DNA of 64,000 nt from Paraburkholderia adhaesiva (GCF_021390575.1 NZ_JAJEJQ010000001.1:1712501-1776500); one strand, 5' to 3'; numbered from the stretch's first letter, positions 36,981 to 46,694 are shown. Notes: generated by a model from the sequence alone, not told the origin. Numbers and translations: made by a program.

Positions 36981-37799
36981 TCAGCCGGCGGCGAGCTGCT
37001 GCTGGTAGCCCTTGAGTACCTCTTCGCGCAGTACACCCCAGATCTGCGCGTGCAGCTCGACGAATCGCGGATGCGAGCGCACTTCCGCGACGTCGCGCGG
37101 ACGCGGCAGATCGATCGCGAACTCGCCGATCGGATGCGTGCCCGGCCCCGCCGACAGCACGATGACGCGGTCGGACATCGCAATCGCTTCATCGAGATCG
37201 TGCGTGATGAACAGCACGGCCTTGCGGCGTGCGGCCCAGAGGTCGAGTAGCTCGTTTTCCATGAGCTGCCGCGTCTGGATGTCGAGCGCAGAGAATGGCT
37301 CGTCCATGAGAATGATGTCGGGATCGAGGATCAGCGTCTGGGCCATCGCAACGCGTTTGCGCATGCCACCCGAAAGTTGATGCGGATATCGGTCGCCGAA
37401 GCCACCGAGCCCCACGCGCTTGAGCCATTCCTCGGCCTCCCCGCGAGCCTCGCTGGCCGCTACGCCGCGAAACGTGAGGCCAGCCATCACGTTGTCGCGT
37501 GCGCTGCGCCACGGCATCAGCGCATCGGCCTGGAACATGTATCCCGCGCGACGGTTGAGGCCCGAAAGCTGCTCGCCGAACACGCTAACCGTGCCCTCGC
37601 CCGGCTCAAGAAGCCCCGCGCCGATGTTGAGCAACGTGGACTTGCCGCAGCCGGTCGGCCCGACAACCGAGACAAATTCACCCGGTGCGATGCGCAGCGT
37701 CGCATTCGCGACGGCGGTGTAGCGCTGCGAGCGGTTGTCGCGCGACGCGAAGGTGCAAGTAATATTCTCGAGCGCGAGTGCGGGTACGGTCATCGTCAT
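36981..37799 (-). CDS. ABC importer ATP-binding protein, NitT/TauT type
   Basis: A 272-residue ATPase with Walker A VGPTGCGKSTLLNIG, the signature LSGGMRKRVAMAQTL, Walker B IILMDEPFSALDIQTR and the switch His in LFITHDLDEAIAMSDRV. The DEPFSALD and EAIAMSDRV segments are typical of SsuB/TauB. A 40-residue C-terminal helix region (FAIDLPRPRDVAEVRSHPRF) is also usual. It sits between the binding-protein and permease genes. A second ATG two codons downstream (MTVPALALE) is an equally good start. Confidence 0.92.
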   Translation of the reverse strand: MTMTVPALALENITCTFASRDNRSQRYTAVANATLRIAPGEFVSVVGPTGCGKSTLLNIGAGLLEPGEGTVSVFGEQLSGLNRRAGYMFQADALMPWRSARDNVMAGLTFRGVAASEARGEAEEWLKRVGLGGFGDRYPHQLSGGMRKRVAMAQTLILDPDIILMDEPFSALDIQTRQLMENELLDLWAARRKAVLFITHDLDEAIAMSDRVIVLSAGPGTHPIGEFAIDLPRPRDVAEVRSHPRFVELHAQIWGVLREEVLKGYQQQLAAG

Positions 37800-37882
37800 T
37801 CAGGAACTACGCGGATTCGGGGAGTGGAAACGCCGCGGCGCGCGCGGCGTCCTCGCAATCGTGACAACGCGATCGCGCGACT

Positions 37883-38923
37883 TCAGCTTTTGACGGTCGC
37901 GAGCGCCTTCGTCACGAAGTCGTTGGTCCACGTCTTCGAGAGGTCGATGGGCTTGCCCTTCACGTTCGGATCGAACGCCTGCAGCGTCTTGAGCGATGTA
38001 CCGGGACCGCCGGCCGGCATCAGACCGTCCGGCGAAAGCGCTTCCTTCACGTGGTCCCACGCCGCCAGATAGAGCGCGCGATCGCCGAGCAGATAGCTCT
38101 CGGGCACCGTTTCGATCAGCTGCGCACCGGTCGCCGCCTGCAGCCACTTCAGAGCACGAACCATTGCGTTGGTGAGCGCCTGCGTGGTGTTCGGATTCTT
38201 CGTGATGAACGCCTGCGACGCGTAGAGGCAGCCCGCCGGCATGTCGCCGCCGAACACCGCGTGCGTATCGGCGAGCGTGCGCGTATCGGAAACGATATGA
38301 ATGTCGCCCGCGCGATCAAGCTTCGTCATCACCGGATCGAGATTGGCGAGCGCATCGATCTGGCCCGACTGCAATGCGGCCACCGCGCCGGCGCCCGCGC
38401 CGACACCGATGAACGACACATCGTTCGCCGTGAGACCGGCTTTCGCGAGCACGAAGCTCGCCATGATCGACGTTGACGACCCCGGCGCCGTGACACCGAT
38501 CTTCTTGCCCTTCAGGTCAGCGATCGACTTGTAGCCAGACATCGTCTTCTTCGAGACGGCGAGCACGATCTGCGGCGCGCGGCCCTGCAGCACGAATTCG
38601 CGGAACATCTGGCGCTGGGCCTGCAGCAGGACGATGTGCTCGAACGCACCCGAAACGACATCGGCGCTGCCGCCCACGGCAGCCTTCAACGCCTGCGAGC
38701 CACCCGCAAAGTCGGAGATCTCGACTTCGAGGCCCTCGTCCTTGAAGAAGTTGCGGCGCTCGGCAATGGTCAGCGGCAGGTAATAGAACAGATTCTTGCC
38801 CCCGACGGCGATCGAAACTTTTTTCGTTTCCAGTTGGCCCGACTGCGCAAAAGCCAGCGACGGACCCGCGAGCGTGGCGCCCGCGAGCGCGGCGGTACCG
38901 GCGAGGAAGGTTCTTCGTTGCAT
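37883..38923 (-). CDS. ABC importer substrate-binding protein, NMT1/SsuA-like
   Basis: A 346-residue periplasmic binding protein. The signal peptide MQRRTFLAGTAALAGATLAGP has twin arginines (RRTFL) and ends near AFA-Q at residue 26, so Tat export is possible. The mature part has the NMT1/THI5-like pattern: FYYLPLTIAERRNFFKDEGLEVEI, GGSQALKAAVGGSADVVSG, LKGKKIGVTAPGSSTSIMASFVLAKAGL and ALQSGQIDALANLDPV. Such proteins bind sulfonates, taurine, nitrate or thiamine precursors; the ligand cannot be predicted here. It follows the CoA-transferase gene by 62 bases. Confidence 0.9.
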   Translation of the reverse strand: MQRRTFLAGTAALAGATLAGPSLAFAQSGQLETKKVSIAVGGKNLFYYLPLTIAERRNFFKDEGLEVEISDFAGGSQALKAAVGGSADVVSGAFEHIVLLQAQRQMFREFVLQGRAPQIVLAVSKKTMSGYKSIADLKGKKIGVTAPGSSTSIMASFVLAKAGLTANDVSFIGVGAGAGAVAALQSGQIDALANLDPVMTKLDRAGDIHIVSDTRTLADTHAVFGGDMPAGCLYASQAFITKNPNTTQALTNAMVRALKWLQAATGAQLIETVPESYLLGDRALYLAAWDHVKEALSPDGLMPAGGPGTSLKTLQAFDPNVKGKPIDLSKTWTNDFVTKALATVKS

Positions 38924-38985
38924 GTGCGAGTCTCCTGTGGTCGCTGTGCTTGTCTTTCTTCGCGGCCGCGCCTCGCTCGTGCTAC

Positions 38986-40224
38986 CTAGACGATCTGTTG
39001 TGCGCGCAACCGCTCTATTTGCTCTGCATCATAACCCAGCGCCTGAAGGACTTCATTGGTGTGTTCACCCAGCTCGGGGCCGAGCCAGCGCGTGTCGCCG
39101 GGCGTGGCGGAGAGCTTCGGCGTAACCGACGGCAACGCGACGTCGACCTTACCTTGCCAGCGGAACTGCTGGATCATCTGGCGCGCCATGAACTGCGGAT
39201 CCGCGAACATGTCGGCGACGCTGAAGATGCGGCCCACCGGCACGTCGGCCGCATTGAGCACGTCGAGTGCTTCGTCGATCGTGCGCGTCGCCAGCCATGC
39301 GGCGATCGCCCCGTCGATCTCCTGCGTGCGCGGCACGCGGCCGTCGTTGTGCGCGAGGTCCGGATCGTTGGCGAGGTCTTCGCGGTCGATGGCCGTCATG
39401 AGACGCTTGAAGATGGGATCGCTGTTGCCCCCGATCACGATGCTGCCGTCCTTGCACGGATAGGTGTTCGACGGCACGATGCCGGGCAGCGACGCGCCCG
39501 TGCGCTCGCGCACCAGGCCATAGACGCCGTACTCCGGCACGACGCTTTCCATCATGTTGAACACAGCCTCGTAGAGCGCAACGTCGACGATCTGGCCGCT
39601 ACCGCCGTTCATGTTGCGGTGATGCAGTGCCATGAGCGCACCGATCACGCCGTGCAACGCGGCAATCGAATCGCCGATGGAGATGCCGATACGCGGCGGC
39701 GGCAGATCCGGATAACCGGTGATGTGACGCAACCCGCCCATCGACTCGGCGATCGCGCCGAAGCCCGGACGATCGCGATACGGACCGCTCTGGCCGTAGC
39801 CGGAGAGCCGCACCATCACGAGGCCGGGATTCTCCTTCGAGAGCACGTCGTAACCCAGACCGAGTTTCTCCAGCAGGCCGGGGCGGAAGTTCTCGATGAC
39901 GATGTCGGCTTCCTTCGCGAGGCGGCGGACGATCTCCTTGCCCTCCTCGGCCTTGAGGTTCACCGTCACCGACTTCTTGTTGCGCGCCTGCACGGCCCAC
40001 CAGAGCGAAGTTCCGCCTGCTTCCGGATAGAGCTTGCGCCACTTGCGCAGCGGATCGCCGCCCTTCGGGTCTTCGATCTTGATGACCTCGGCGCCGAATT
40101 CGCCGAGAAATCGCGCAGCGAACGGGCCCGCAATCAGCGTGCCGAGTTCGAGCACCTTCACGCCGGCGAGCGGTCCCGCCGGACGTTCGCTGGCCGCGGA
40201 TTCGGGAGAAGTGGCTGTGCTCAT
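38986..40224 (-). CDS. family III CoA-transferase (CaiB/BaiF type)
   Basis: A 412-residue class III CoA-transferase, which moves CoA between carboxylic acids. It contains the N-terminal GVKVLELGTLIAGPFAARFLGEFGAEVIKIEDPKGGDP, the ARNKKSVTVNLKAEEG segment, the catalytic-site Asp in ISIGDSIAALHGVIGAL, and DVALYEAVFNMME. The donor and acceptor acids cannot be deduced. The ATG at 40224 has GGAG six bases upstream, directly after two similar hairpins; the frame is open to 40362 through the hairpins, which argues against a longer protein. Three ABC-importer genes follow on the same strand. Confidence 0.9.
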   Translation of the reverse strand: MSTATSPESAASERPAGPLAGVKVLELGTLIAGPFAARFLGEFGAEVIKIEDPKGGDPLRKWRKLYPEAGGTSLWWAVQARNKKSVTVNLKAEEGKEIVRRLAKEADIVIENFRPGLLEKLGLGYDVLSKENPGLVMVRLSGYGQSGPYRDRPGFGAIAESMGGLRHITGYPDLPPPRIGISIGDSIAALHGVIGALMALHHRNMNGGSGQIVDVALYEAVFNMMESVVPEYGVYGLVRERTGASLPGIVPSNTYPCKDGSIVIGGNSDPIFKRLMTAIDREDLANDPDLAHNDGRVPRTQEIDGAIAAWLATRTIDEALDVLNAADVPVGRIFSVADMFADPQFMARQMIQQFRWQGKVDVALPSVTPKLSATPGDTRWLGPELGEHTNEVLQALGYDAEQIERLRAQQIV

Positions 40225-40239
40225 GAGTCTCCTTTTTTC

Positions 40240-40332
40240 GATACCAGTTTGTGCTTTAGCACTTACTGGTATCCATGCAAAGCTGTCGATGTCAGTTGGT
40301 GCTTTAGCAATTGCTGACATCCAATGCAAAGC
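40240..40332 (-). repeat. two tandem hairpin repeats in the leader of the CoA-transferase gene
   Basis: Two units of about 44 bases (40240-40283 and 40288-40332) share the core GTGCTTTAGCA and the tail ATGCAAAGC (plus-strand reading). Unit one folds as GATACCAGT with ACTGGTATC around an inner GTGC/GCAC stem; unit two as GATGTCAG with CTGACATC. The outer stems differ at matched positions, so pairing is kept. On the coding (minus) strand they end directly before AAAAAAGGAG and the ATG. Confidence 0.85.
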
Positions 40333-40383
40333 AGTTCTTCGACGCGCGCCACGCGACACCACGCGCGGGGCGTCAGCGACGTA

Positions 40384-40980
40384 TTACATCGTGCGACGAT
40401 CGATCATCGCGCGGGCGATCGTGCCCGCATCGACGTATTCGAGTTCGCCACCCACCGGCACGCCGCGCGCGAGTCGCGTGACGGTCAGGCCGCGCGCCTT
40501 CAGCGCCTGGCCGAGATAGTGTGCGGTGGCTTCGCCTTCGTTCGTGAAGTTGGTCGCCAGCACGACTTCCTTGACGACGCCGTTCGAGGCGCGCTTCACG
40601 AGGCGGTCGAAATGAATTTCTTTGGGGCCGATGCCGTCGAGCGGACTCAGATGCCCCATCAGCACGAAATACATGCCTCGCCACGTCATGGTCTGTTCGA
40701 GCATGATCTGGTCGGCGGGTGTTTCGACGACGCACAGCAGCGTGGGATCGCGTTCCTCGTCGAGGCATGTTTCGCAGACCTGAGCTTCAGTGAATGTGTT
40801 GCACTTCTCGCAGTGCTTCAGGTGTTCGGTCGCATACATCAACGCGCGGCCGAGCTTTTCGGCGCCATCGCGGTCGTGCTGCATCATGTGATAAGCCATG
40901 CGCTGCGCCGACTTCGGCCCGACGCCGGGCAGCACACGCAGCGCCTCGACAAGCGCGGCCAGGGCGGAAGGTTGTTTCAT
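40384..40980 (-). CDS. recR: recombination protein RecR
   Basis: RecR works with RecO and RecF to load RecA at gaps. The 198-residue protein has the N-terminal helix-hairpin-helix ([18 protein letters not shown]), the four-cysteine zinc finger ([16 protein letters not shown]), and the Toprim domain with [14 protein letters not shown] and [18 protein letters not shown]. It is the last of the ffs-dnaX-ybaB-recR series, 143 bases after ybaB. Confidence 0.97.
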   Translation of the reverse strand: MKQPSALAALVEALRVLPGVGPKSAQRMAYHMMQHDRDGAEKLGRALMYATEHLKHCEKCNTFTEAQVCETCLDEERDPTLLCVVETPADQIMLEQTMTWRGMYFVLMGHLSPLDGIGPKEIHFDRLVKRASNGVVKEVVLATNFTNEGEATAHYLGQALKARGLTVTRLARGVPVGGELEYVDAGTIARAMIDRRTM

Positions 40981-41123
40981 GCGGGTTCAGCGTGGCGGAT
41001 CGATGAGTCTTGCGGCCGTTTTTTCACGGCGGCCGCGAACCATGCGGGCGTTGTGCAATCAAGCACAGCGGCCCGGTGAAAAACGGGCCGCGGCGCATGA
41101 GCGCGCGGCCCGCAGGCACCAAA

Positions 41124-41450
41124 TCAGAACGGCAGCTTGAAGCCCGGCGGAATCGGCAGGCCAGCGGTCATGCCGCCCATCTTTTCCTGCGACGTGGCTT
41201 CGGCCTTGCGCACCGCATCGTTGAACGCTGCGGCGACGAGGTCTTCGAGCATGTCCTTGTCGTCGGCAAGCAGGCTCGGATCGATTGATACGCGGCGCAC
41301 GTCGTTGCGGCACGTCATCGTCACCTTGACCAGACCGGCGCCCGCCTGACCCTCAACCTCGATCTGGGCAAGCTGCTCCTGCATCTTCTTCATGTTTTCC
41401 TGCATCTGCTGGGCCTGCTTCATCAACCCGGCGAGTTGGCCTTTCATCAT
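41124..41450 (-). CDS. ybaB: nucleoid-associated protein YbaB/EbfC
   Basis: A 108-residue dimeric DNA-binding protein of the YbaB/EbfC family. The Met/Gln-rich N-terminal helix ([27 protein letters not shown]) is followed by the core [29 protein letters not shown] and a C-terminal helix ending in [23 protein letters not shown] lies nine bases before the ATG at 41450; the next codon is also ATG. The gene sits between dnaX and recR as in most proteobacteria. Confidence 0.96.
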   Translation of the reverse strand: MMKGQLAGLMKQAQQMQENMKKMQEQLAQIEVEGQAGAGLVKVTMTCRNDVRRVSIDPSLLADDKDMLEDLVAAAFNDAVRKAEATSQEKMGGMTAGLPIPPGFKLPF

Positions 41451-41529
41451 GATCGTGACTCCTTCTGAATCGTCTTTATCTGGATATCGGAAAAGCGCGC
41501 GGCATGATTGCCAGGCCGCGCGCCGAAAA

Positions 41530-43923
41530 TCAATGGACGGTCGGACTGTTGCCCGGCGCGGCATCCGGCGACACCGGCCGGATCGAACCCGGCACGATGG
41601 TAGCGCCGAAGTCGCGAATCAGTTGCTGGACGAACGGGTCCGCGCCGATCTCGCGCTCTGCTTCGCGTTGCGCCTGAGCGCGCGCGGCGGCGTCGAGCGC
41701 GGCGGCCGTGCGGCGTGCGGGGCCGACTTCCACGGCGACATCCACGGCCTTGCCGAGCCGTTCGGCAAGCGCCGACTTCAGTTTGGCGACCTGCGACGCT
41801 TCGGCGTATTGCGGCACCGGCACGCTCAGTTTGAGCAGCGCACCGTCGAGCGCAGTCAGTTCGCTGTTGAACGCGAGCTGGTACGAAATGCCCTTGAGCG
41901 GCAGCGTCGCGGCGAGAGCGGGCCAGTCGCCAGAGAAACCAATCGCGTCGAGCGGAATTCCCGGTGGCAACTTGCTCACATCCACGACGGCCGCAGCAGG
42001 CGACGCGGCAGGTGAAGCTGCGCGCGGCGCGGCAGGTTCACTGTCATACGCCGGTACGAAGCCGTCATCTGGCGTCGCAAAGTAGGCGTCGTCAGCACCG
42101 AGCGGCACGTAGTCGTCGGGCGGAATGTCATCCCACGGTGACGCCGACGAGGCGTCCTGCGCGGACGCATTACGGGCCGGCTGGCGAGCCTGCGTTTCTT
42201 GCGCGACCACGACGCGACGGGCCGGATCGGGCGTCGGCACCTTGACCTCGGCGCGCGGTGCCGCGGATTTCGGTGCGGCAACGGCTGTCGCTGCAGATCC
42301 ACCGGCCGCTGCACGGGCGGCGGGGTTGGAAACGCGCATGCCCTTGCTGCGCAGCACGTCGAGCGCCGCGCTTGCCCCACCGCGCGCGCCAGGCGCCACA
42401 GCAGGTTCTGCGGTTGCATCGGACCGGGATTGCTGCTCCGGTTCGGCCGGAACGGGCGTTGCTGCCGCCACGGGTGCTGCGGTCGTGATTTCGGGCGCAG
42501 CGTCTGACGTATCGCCTTGTGGCTCGTCCGCCGATTCCCACGGCGGCACGACGCGCGCCGCAGCGGACGCTGCCGGGGTGGTCGCGGGAGCCGCAGGCAC
42601 CGTTTCAGCGCCAACGTCCGGTACAGCGGCGGACTTCGCCACTTCCACCGCGCTCGATCCTGGTAACGCCGCTGCCGGACGGGTGACCGCCGCAACGGCC
42701 TGCGGCGCAGCGACCGGTTGAGCCCTACCAGCCGGGACACTTGCAGCGGAAGACGCCATCGCAGGCGTAACTGCCCTCGCCCCGGGACCCGCCACTGCCG
42801 GCTTCGAAGCCGGTGCATTGCCGACGCTGCCCGCGCCAGAAGCGGGCTCGAACGCAAGCATCCGCAGCAAGGTCATCGTGAAGCCGGCGTATTCGTCGGG
42901 AGCGAGGCCCAGTTCATTGCGGCCAAGCGTCGCGATCTGATAGAAGAGTTGAACCTGCTCGGGCGAGAGTTCAGCAGCAAAGCGACGCAGGTCGGCTGCT
43001 TCGGGCCACTCGTCGAGCACCGACGCCGGCGCGAACTGCGCCCACGCGATACGGTGAAACAGGCCCGCGAGATCCTGCAATGCGGTCGAAAACGAGAGAC
43101 TGCGCAACGCCATTTCGTCGGCGATCGAGAGCACGGCGGCACCGTCGCTCGCAACGAGCGCGTCGATCAGGCGGATCAGATAGCTCTGATCGAGCGCGCC
43201 GAGCATGCCGCGCACGGCCTCCTCGGTCACCTGATTCGCCGAGTAGGCAATCGCCTGATCGGTCAGCGAGAGCGCATCGCGCATCGAGCCGTCCGCAGCG
43301 CGTGCAAGCAAGCGCAGCGCCTGCGTTTCGAACTCGACCTTCTCCTCGCCGAGAATGTGCGTTAGGTGCTCGACGATGTTCGCCGCCGGCATCTGTTTCA
43401 GATTGAACTGCAGACAACGCGACAGGACCGTGACCGGGATTTTCTGCGGGTCGGTGGTCGCGAGGATGAACTTGACGTGCGGCGGCGGTTCTTCCAGCGT
43501 CTTCAGCATCGCGTTGAAGGCGTGGTTCGTGAGCATGTGCACTTCGTCGATCATGTAGACCTTGAAGCGCGCATCCACCGGCGCATACACGGCGCGCTCG
43601 AGCAGCGCGGCCATTTCGTCGACGCCGCGATTACTCGCCGCATCCATTTCGACATAGTCGACGAAACGGCCTTCGTCGATCTCCCGACACGCACGACAGA
43701 CGCCGCACGGTTTCGACGTCACGCCGGTCTCGCAGTTAAGCGCCTTGGCGAAGATCCGCGACAGCGTCGTCTTGCCCACGCCGCGCGTGCCCGTGAAGAG
43801 GTACGCGTGATGCAGACGGCCGCCGTCGAGTGCATGCGTGAGCGCGCGCACCACGTGCTCCTGTCCGACGAGCGAAGCGAAGTCCTTCGGTCGCCACTTG
43901 CGTGCGAGAACTTGGTAGGTCAT
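41530..43923 (-). CDS. dnaX: DNA polymerase III subunit tau/gamma DnaX
   Basis: The clamp-loader ATPase, 797 residues. Domain I has Walker [14 protein letters not shown], the zinc cysteines in [16 protein letters not shown], Walker [11 protein letters not shown] and sensor I ILATTDP. Domains II and III follow to about residue 365. Residues 370-640 are a long Ala/Pro/Val linker of low complexity, and residues 650-797 are the tau-specific C-terminal region. I see no obvious A-rich slippery site for a gamma product. TACAAT ends 6 bases before the ATG, so the transcript may be leaderless. 4.5S RNA is encoded upstream on the same strand. Confidence 0.96.
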   Translation of the reverse strand: MTYQVLARKWRPKDFASLVGQEHVVRALTHALDGGRLHHAYLFTGTRGVGKTTLSRIFAKALNCETGVTSKPCGVCRACREIDEGRFVDYVEMDAASNRGVDEMAALLERAVYAPVDARFKVYMIDEVHMLTNHAFNAMLKTLEEPPPHVKFILATTDPQKIPVTVLSRCLQFNLKQMPAANIVEHLTHILGEEKVEFETQALRLLARAADGSMRDALSLTDQAIAYSANQVTEEAVRGMLGALDQSYLIRLIDALVASDGAAVLSIADEMALRSLSFSTALQDLAGLFHRIAWAQFAPASVLDEWPEAADLRRFAAELSPEQVQLFYQIATLGRNELGLAPDEYAGFTMTLLRMLAFEPASGAGSVGNAPASKPAVAGPGARAVTPAMASSAASVPAGRAQPVAAPQAVAAVTRPAAALPGSSAVEVAKSAAVPDVGAETVPAAPATTPAASAAARVVPPWESADEPQGDTSDAAPEITTAAPVAAATPVPAEPEQQSRSDATAEPAVAPGARGGASAALDVLRSKGMRVSNPAARAAAGGSAATAVAAPKSAAPRAEVKVPTPDPARRVVVAQETQARQPARNASAQDASSASPWDDIPPDDYVPLGADDAYFATPDDGFVPAYDSEPAAPRAASPAASPAAAVVDVSKLPPGIPLDAIGFSGDWPALAATLPLKGISYQLAFNSELTALDGALLKLSVPVPQYAEASQVAKLKSALAERLGKAVDVAVEVGPARRTAAALDAAARAQAQREAEREIGADPFVQQLIRDFGATIVPGSIRPVSPDAAPGNSPTVH

Positions 43924-43929
43924 CCGGAA

Positions 43930-43935
43930 ATTGTA
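43930..43935 (-). promoter_or_regulatory. -10-like element directly before dnaX
   Basis: TACAAT on the minus strand ends 6 bases before the dnaX ATG, the same spacing as seen before surE. No good -35 and no Shine-Dalgarno are seen. Confidence 0.3.
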
Positions 43936-44190
43936 TCAGCATCGCCTGCGCGCACCGATGATTCGACGGGCCCCGAACGGACGCCCCGCGGCGCTAGCGA
44001 TTTGCCCATGCACACGGTGCAGGTACGACGCATGTGAACCATGTCGCGAGGGCAAATACAGTAACGATCGAAACCGGTGCGCTGAGCGATCACGCGACTG
44101 ACATCGGCGAGCACTCGACTAAAACCGCCTGCAAGGCTGGGGATAATTCGGGGGGAATACTGCCGGGAAACAACTAGAAGAAAGTAGAAG

Positions 44191-44290
44191 GTGACGAGCC
44201 TGACCCTCGGCACTGGCGGAAAACGGCTGTGGCTGCTTCGTTCCCGACCTGACCAGGTTGACCGCCCCTCCATGCGAGGAGGCCCGTCAC
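44191..44290 (-). ncRNA. ffs: 4.5S RNA (bacterial small SRP RNA)
   Basis: The minus strand carries the conserved SRP core: CCTGGTCAGGTCGGGAACGA followed by AGCAGCCACAGCCG, with the tetraloop GGAA-type cap and the asymmetric bulge that binds Ffh. The ends pair as GTGACGGGCC (5') with GGCTCGTCAC (3'), with one G-U pair, giving a rod of about 100 nt. A TAGAAT (44296-44301) lies 5 bases upstream as the -10. It precedes dnaX, as in many beta-proteobacteria. End positions are inferred from the terminal stem. Confidence 0.93.
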
Positions 44291-44749
44291 GGCGCATTCT
44301 AACATTGGTTGCGCCGCAATGCGACTGCCTCACACGAAAAGCCGCAGAGGCGCGCGCTCTTGCAACCGCGCGTACTGCCTCCATATCGAGTGCGTGTGGC
44401 GAGGCATTCGGTCCGGAAGATCGCTCCCGATGCTATTGCGGTGCTGCCGGAACAGCAAAAGACGCGGCTCGAAAAATGCGCGCGAACTGTCGCTTGAGAG
44501 GCTGAAACCCTGATGGCGGTATGAGTACTATCACCATCGGCAACGCATAGGGATTTAGGCTACACTGGCGTCAGCAATGGGATCCACCGTGCACAACGGC
44601 TCCGCACGGAGCTTGCGCGGATCGGCCTGGCCGCTTGTCGATCTTCGTCGGTCTTCGTCGGCCTTCGGTCGACCCCGGATAAGTTTTCCGTTTTGGTGTA
44701 TCGTGGCGAGCAATTTAGTCAGCCTCGAATCGAAAGAGGTATTCATAAA
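44291..44749. other. intergenic region between ffs and trxA
   Basis: This 459-base gap between divergent ffs and trxA holds the ffs -10 (44296-44301) and an imperfect triplication of CTTCGTCGG around 44642-44665. A trxA promoter must lie here but I cannot pick it out with confidence. No gene is supported. Confidence 0.5.
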
Positions 44750-45076
44750 ATGAGCGAACAAATCAAGCACATCAGCGACGCATCGTTCGAACAGGACGTC
44801 GTAAAATCCGACAAACCGGTTCTGCTGGACTTCTGGGCCGAATGGTGTGGTCCATGCAAGATGATCGCGCCGATTCTCGATGAAGTCGCGAAGGACTACG
44901 GCGACCGCCTGCAGATCGCGAAGATCAATGTCGACGAACACCAGTCGACGCCGGTGAAATTCGGCGTGCGCGGCATCCCGACGCTGATCCTCTTCAAGAA
45001 CGGCGCCGTCGCTGCACAGAAGGTCGGCGCGCTCTCCAAGTCGCAACTCACCGCGTTCCTGGACAGCCACCTGTAA
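44750..45076 (+). CDS. trxA: thioredoxin 1
   Basis: A 108-residue cytoplasmic thioredoxin, the general disulphide reductant fed by thioredoxin reductase. The active site is WCGPC with Cys33 and Cys36 in [17 protein letters not shown], and the cis-proline is in [18 protein letters not shown] lies about 12 bases before the ATG. It is followed by a perfect 14-bp inverted repeat and then rho, a neighbour conserved in many proteobacteria. Confidence 0.97.
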   Translation: MSEQIKHISDASFEQDVVKSDKPVLLDFWAEWCGPCKMIAPILDEVAKDYGDRLQIAKINVDEHQSTPVKFGVRGIPTLILFKNGAVAAQKVGALSKSQLTAFLDSHL

Positions 45077-45166
45077 ATCCCTTCGCCCGCCGCGTCGCGC
45101 TTAGCAGTTCCTTGTCTGTTCATTGTTTGTTCTTCATTGAACGCGCATGCGCCCCGCGGGCGAGTA

Positions 45167-45200
45167 ACGGTGCGTGTTGTCCACCGACAACACGCACCGT
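45167..45200. repeat. perfect 14-bp inverted repeat between trxA and rho
   Basis: ACGGTGCGTGTTGT (45167-45180) and ACAACACGCACCGT (45187-45200) pair perfectly around a 6-base loop CCACCG. It is followed by AAAAAA, not T residues, so it is not a normal intrinsic terminator on either strand. It may protect the trxA mRNA end or act in Rho-dependent termination. The rest of 45077-45383 holds the rho promoter and leader. Confidence 0.85.
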
Positions 45201-45241
45201 AAAAAACATGCCAACTCCCCACACAGGCGGCCAGTGGCGTG

Positions 45242-45255
45242 TGCTATGCTAGAAT
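45242..45255 (+). promoter_or_regulatory. extended -10 promoter for rho
   Basis: TGCTATGCTAGAAT contains two overlapping extended -10 elements (TG-C-TATGCT and TG-C-TAGAAT). Transcription would start near 45262, giving a leader of about 120 nt that begins with a GCGTCT/AGACGC hairpin (45263-45278). Confidence 0.5.
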
Positions 45256-45383
45256 TCATAACGCGTCTAACCAGACGCCAATAAAGTAGCAAGCAAAAGT
45301 CCCAAGCAAGTCCTAGAGCGATTCCGCTCGATTCTTTCCCCCAGACTTCATTTCGTCGCAGTTCTCCCCGACGGGTTCTCCGT

Positions 45384-46646
45384 ATGCATCTTTCCGAGCT
45401 TAAGTCTCTGCATGTCTCCGAATTGATCGAGATGGCCAATGGCCTCGAGATCGAAAGTGCGAACCGCCTGCGCAAGCAGGAACTGATGTTCGCGATTCTT
45501 AAAAAGCGCGCCAAAACCGGCGAAACGATTTTCGGAGACGGCACGCTTGAAGTGCTTCCGGACGGCTTCGGCTTTTTGCGCTCGCCCGAAACCTCGTATC
45601 TCGCGAGCACCGACGACATCTATATCAGCCCGTCGCAGATCCGCCGCTTCAATCTGCACACCGGCGACACGATCGAAGGCGAAGTCCGCACGCCGAAGGA
45701 CGGCGAACGCTACTTCGCGCTCGTGAAGGTGGACAAGGTCAACGGCCAGCCGCCGGAGGCCTCGAAGCACAAGATCATGTTCGAGAACCTCACGCCGCTG
45801 CACCCGAACAAGGTGCTGCTGCTCGAGCGCGAAATGCGCGGCGAGGAGAACGTAACGGGCCGCATCATCGACATGATTGCGCCCATCGGCAAGGGTCAGC
45901 GCGGCCTGCTGGTCGCCTCGCCGAAGTCGGGCAAGACCGTGATGCTTCAGCACATCGCGCACGCGATCAAACAGAATCACCCGGACGTGATCCTGTTCGT
46001 GCTGCTCATCGACGAGCGCCCGGAAGAAGTGACCGAAATGCAGCGCTCGGTGGCCGGCGAAGTGATCGCCTCGACCTTCGACGAACCGGCTGCGCGCCAC
46101 GTGCAAGTCGCCGAAATGGTCATCGAAAAGGCCAAGCGCCTTGTCGAAATGAAGCATGACGTCGTGATCCTGCTCGACTCGATCACGCGTCTCGCGCGTG
46201 CGTACAACACGGTCGTGCCGGCTTCGGGCAAGGTGCTGACGGGTGGTGTCGACGCCAATGCGCTGCAGCGTCCGAAGCGCTTCTTTGGTGCTGCACGCAA
46301 CATCGAGGAAGGCGGCTCGCTCACGATCATCGGCACGGCTCTTATCGAAACCGGCAGCCGCATGGACGACGTGATTTACGAAGAGTTCAAGGGCACCGGC
46401 AACATGGAAGTGCACCTCGAGCGCCGTCTCGCGGAAAAGCGCGTTTATCCGTCGATCAATCTCAACAAGTCGGGAACGCGCCGCGAAGAACTGCTCATCA
46501 AGCCGGACATCCTCCAGAAGATCTGGGTGCTGCGCAAGTTCATCCACGACATGGACGAAGTCGAGGCCATGGAATTCCTGCTCGACAAGATTCGCCAGAC
46601 GAAGAGCAACTCCGAGTTCTTCGAGATGATGCGCCGCGGCGGCTGA
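45384..46646 (+). CDS. rho: transcription termination factor Rho
   Basis: Rho is the hexameric RNA helicase that ends many transcripts. The 420-residue protein has the N-terminal helix bundle and RNA-binding cold-shock-like domain ([35 protein letters not shown]), Walker [15 protein letters not shown], Walker [18 protein letters not shown], the Q loop near [18 protein letters not shown] and the R loop region [18 protein letters not shown]. It ends at a strong terminator. The roughly 120-nt leader would allow the usual autogenous control. Confidence 0.98.
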   Translation: MHLSELKSLHVSELIEMANGLEIESANRLRKQELMFAILKKRAKTGETIFGDGTLEVLPDGFGFLRSPETSYLASTDDIYISPSQIRRFNLHTGDTIEGEVRTPKDGERYFALVKVDKVNGQPPEASKHKIMFENLTPLHPNKVLLLEREMRGEENVTGRIIDMIAPIGKGQRGLLVASPKSGKTVMLQHIAHAIKQNHPDVILFVLLIDERPEEVTEMQRSVAGEVIASTFDEPAARHVQVAEMVIEKAKRLVEMKHDVVILLDSITRLARAYNTVVPASGKVLTGGVDANALQRPKRFFGAARNIEEGGSLTIIGTALIETGSRMDDVIYEEFKGTGNMEVHLERRLAEKRVYPSINLNKSGTRREELLIKPDILQKIWVLRKFIHDMDEVEAMEFLLDKIRQTKSNSEFFEMMRRGG

Positions 46647-46663
46647 CCGCCCCGGCATCGCGC

Positions 46664-46694
46664 AAAACGCCCGCTCCATGCGGGCGTTTTTTTT
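46664..46694 (+). terminator. intrinsic terminator after rho
   Basis: AAAACGCCCGC (46664-46674) pairs with GCGGGCGTTTT (46680-46690) around TCCAT, and T residues run to 46694. It lies 18 bases past the rho stop. Confidence 0.93.

Noticed and set aside
41530..43923. Programmed frameshift in dnaX producing gamma
   Set aside because: I found no A-rich slippery heptamer with a following stem at the expected domain III boundary.
45167..45206. Stem-loop after trxA as an intrinsic terminator
   Set aside because: It is followed by A residues, not T residues, on the trxA strand, and there is no T-run on the other strand either.
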